Below are positions 15,237 through 15,577 of a DNA stretch of 15,577 bases, in pieces. The stretch is from NCBI GenBank assembly GCA_039801465.1, contig JBDRUT010000033.1:1-15577 (forward strand). The letters run 5' to 3'. Both the position numbers and the translations under genes were made by a program. Positions within the stretch are counted from its first letter, which is position 1. Each line of letters begins with the position of its first letter. This stretch comes from JAOABV01 sp039801465. Its GTDB lineage: Bacteria; Hydrothermota; Tepidihabitantia; Tepidihabitantales; CAIPLT01. The notes beneath the pieces are model-generated. The model was not told where the DNA came from and ran no database searches. It saw nothing but the letters and a program-made list of their open reading frames with translations.

Positions 15237-15577
15237 CTAAACTCTAAATCAGTAATATTATATCAATTCTATTTACTCAGGAATTTAATTATTAAGAAAT
15301 TAATTATACCCCAATCATAGATTTATTACAAACAATAAAAATTATCTATCTATGCTTAATTCTGGACGTAGGATTTGGTATACTCGGTAATCTAATCAGT
15401 AGTCTAAAGCGTAGTCCTATCAGCAAGCCGAGGGGCTGCCGACCGGCTTGCCTAGAGGCTTGCCGACTGGCTAGCCCCCCTGCCTACCCACTGGATTGCT
15501 GATAATATAACCTAAGCCTTTGTCTTGTAGACAATTAACCAGATTGTCGGCTATATTGCGGATTCAATTATCTATTG
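15237..15577. other. Gene-free region at the right edge
   Basis: Apart from the GC-rich inverted repeat, these bases are AT-rich to about 15360 with no recognised element. Beyond the repeat is a small hairpin: GACAAT (15530-15535) and ATTGTC (15543-15548) around a seven-base loop. No tRNA, known RNA family or gene start could be supported on either strand up to the edge. Confidence 0.5.
15418..15504. repeat. GC-rich nested inverted repeat built of degenerate 12-base units
   Basis: A sharply GC-rich patch sits in AT-rich intergenic DNA. Outer arms TATCAGCAA (15418-15426) and TTGCTGATA (15496-15504) are perfect inverted repeats. Inside, GGGGCT (15432-15437) pairs with AGCCCC (15473-15478), and the arms continue to the centre near 15454 through GCC/GGC, CGGC/GCCG and GCCT/AGGC matches. 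The same stretch reads as four degenerate units with GGCT at 15434, 15445, 15457 and 15469 (spacing 11, 12, 12), each roughly GGCTtGCCgac. It could be a structured RNA, a dispersed repeat or a protein-binding array; no coding potential is visible. Confidence 0.65.

Noticed and set aside
15432..15478. CRISPR array
   Set aside because: The units are 11-12 bases, degenerate and contiguous, with no spacers.
15370..15577. tRNA or other standard RNA gene in the GC-rich patch
   Set aside because: No T-loop GGTTCRA-type box, acceptor pairing or anticodon arm could be found; the palindromic repeat explains the pairing better.

Overview
The window is AT-rich bacterial chromosome. It probably comes from an uncultivated, anaerobic, Gram-negative-type lineage. 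The evidence is a radical-SAM anaerobic ribonucleotide reductase activase, a split pair of acyl-CoA dehydratase activase-like proteins, biotin carboxyltransferases of the pyruvate carboxylase/oxaloacetate decarboxylase class, MurF, a periplasmic HtrA protease and a secreted beta-propeller-like protein. A candidate phylum such as WOR-3/Stahlbacteria is my best guess, from general resemblance only. There is no rRNA, tRNA, CRISPR, transposase or phage gene. Eleven genes are complete and one is cut by the window edge.

Left half (1-7314), all minus strand. Read in the direction of transcription it holds queA (tRNA queuosine), murF (peptidoglycan), a pyruvate carboxylase-B/oxaloacetate decarboxylase-alpha-type carboxyltransferase fused to a complete AccB-like biotin carrier, a second carboxyltransferase paralogue without a carrier, a small stand-alone biotin carrier, and the start of a secreted BNR/sialidase-like protein that runs off the left edge. 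The three biotin genes probably work together in C3/C4 carboxyl transfer (pyruvate/oxaloacetate or an acyl-CoA). Their biotin carboxylase and any sodium-pump membrane subunit are not in the window.

Right half (7538-13936), plus strand. A NrdH-like redoxin and an NrdG2-type activase form one pair. Next come two adjacent DUF2229/CoA-protein-activase-like proteins, then a long GreA-type transcript cleavage factor with an N-terminal extension, then a Sua5/YrdC threonylcarbamoyl-AMP synthase. htrA (14020-15201) lies convergent to these on the minus strand. The last ~375 bases carry its promoter and a GC-rich nested inverted repeat made of degenerate 12-base units.

The most striking regional pattern is in gene starts. 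No gene shows a convincing Shine-Dalgarno sequence. Six starts instead have a sigma-70-like promoter with a spacer of exactly 16 bases directly upstream. In five of them the -10 hexamer ends only 6-9 bases before the ATG, so the transcript should begin at or within about three bases of the start codon. This suggests leaderless mRNA is a common mode of expression here, and it also fixes several start codons.
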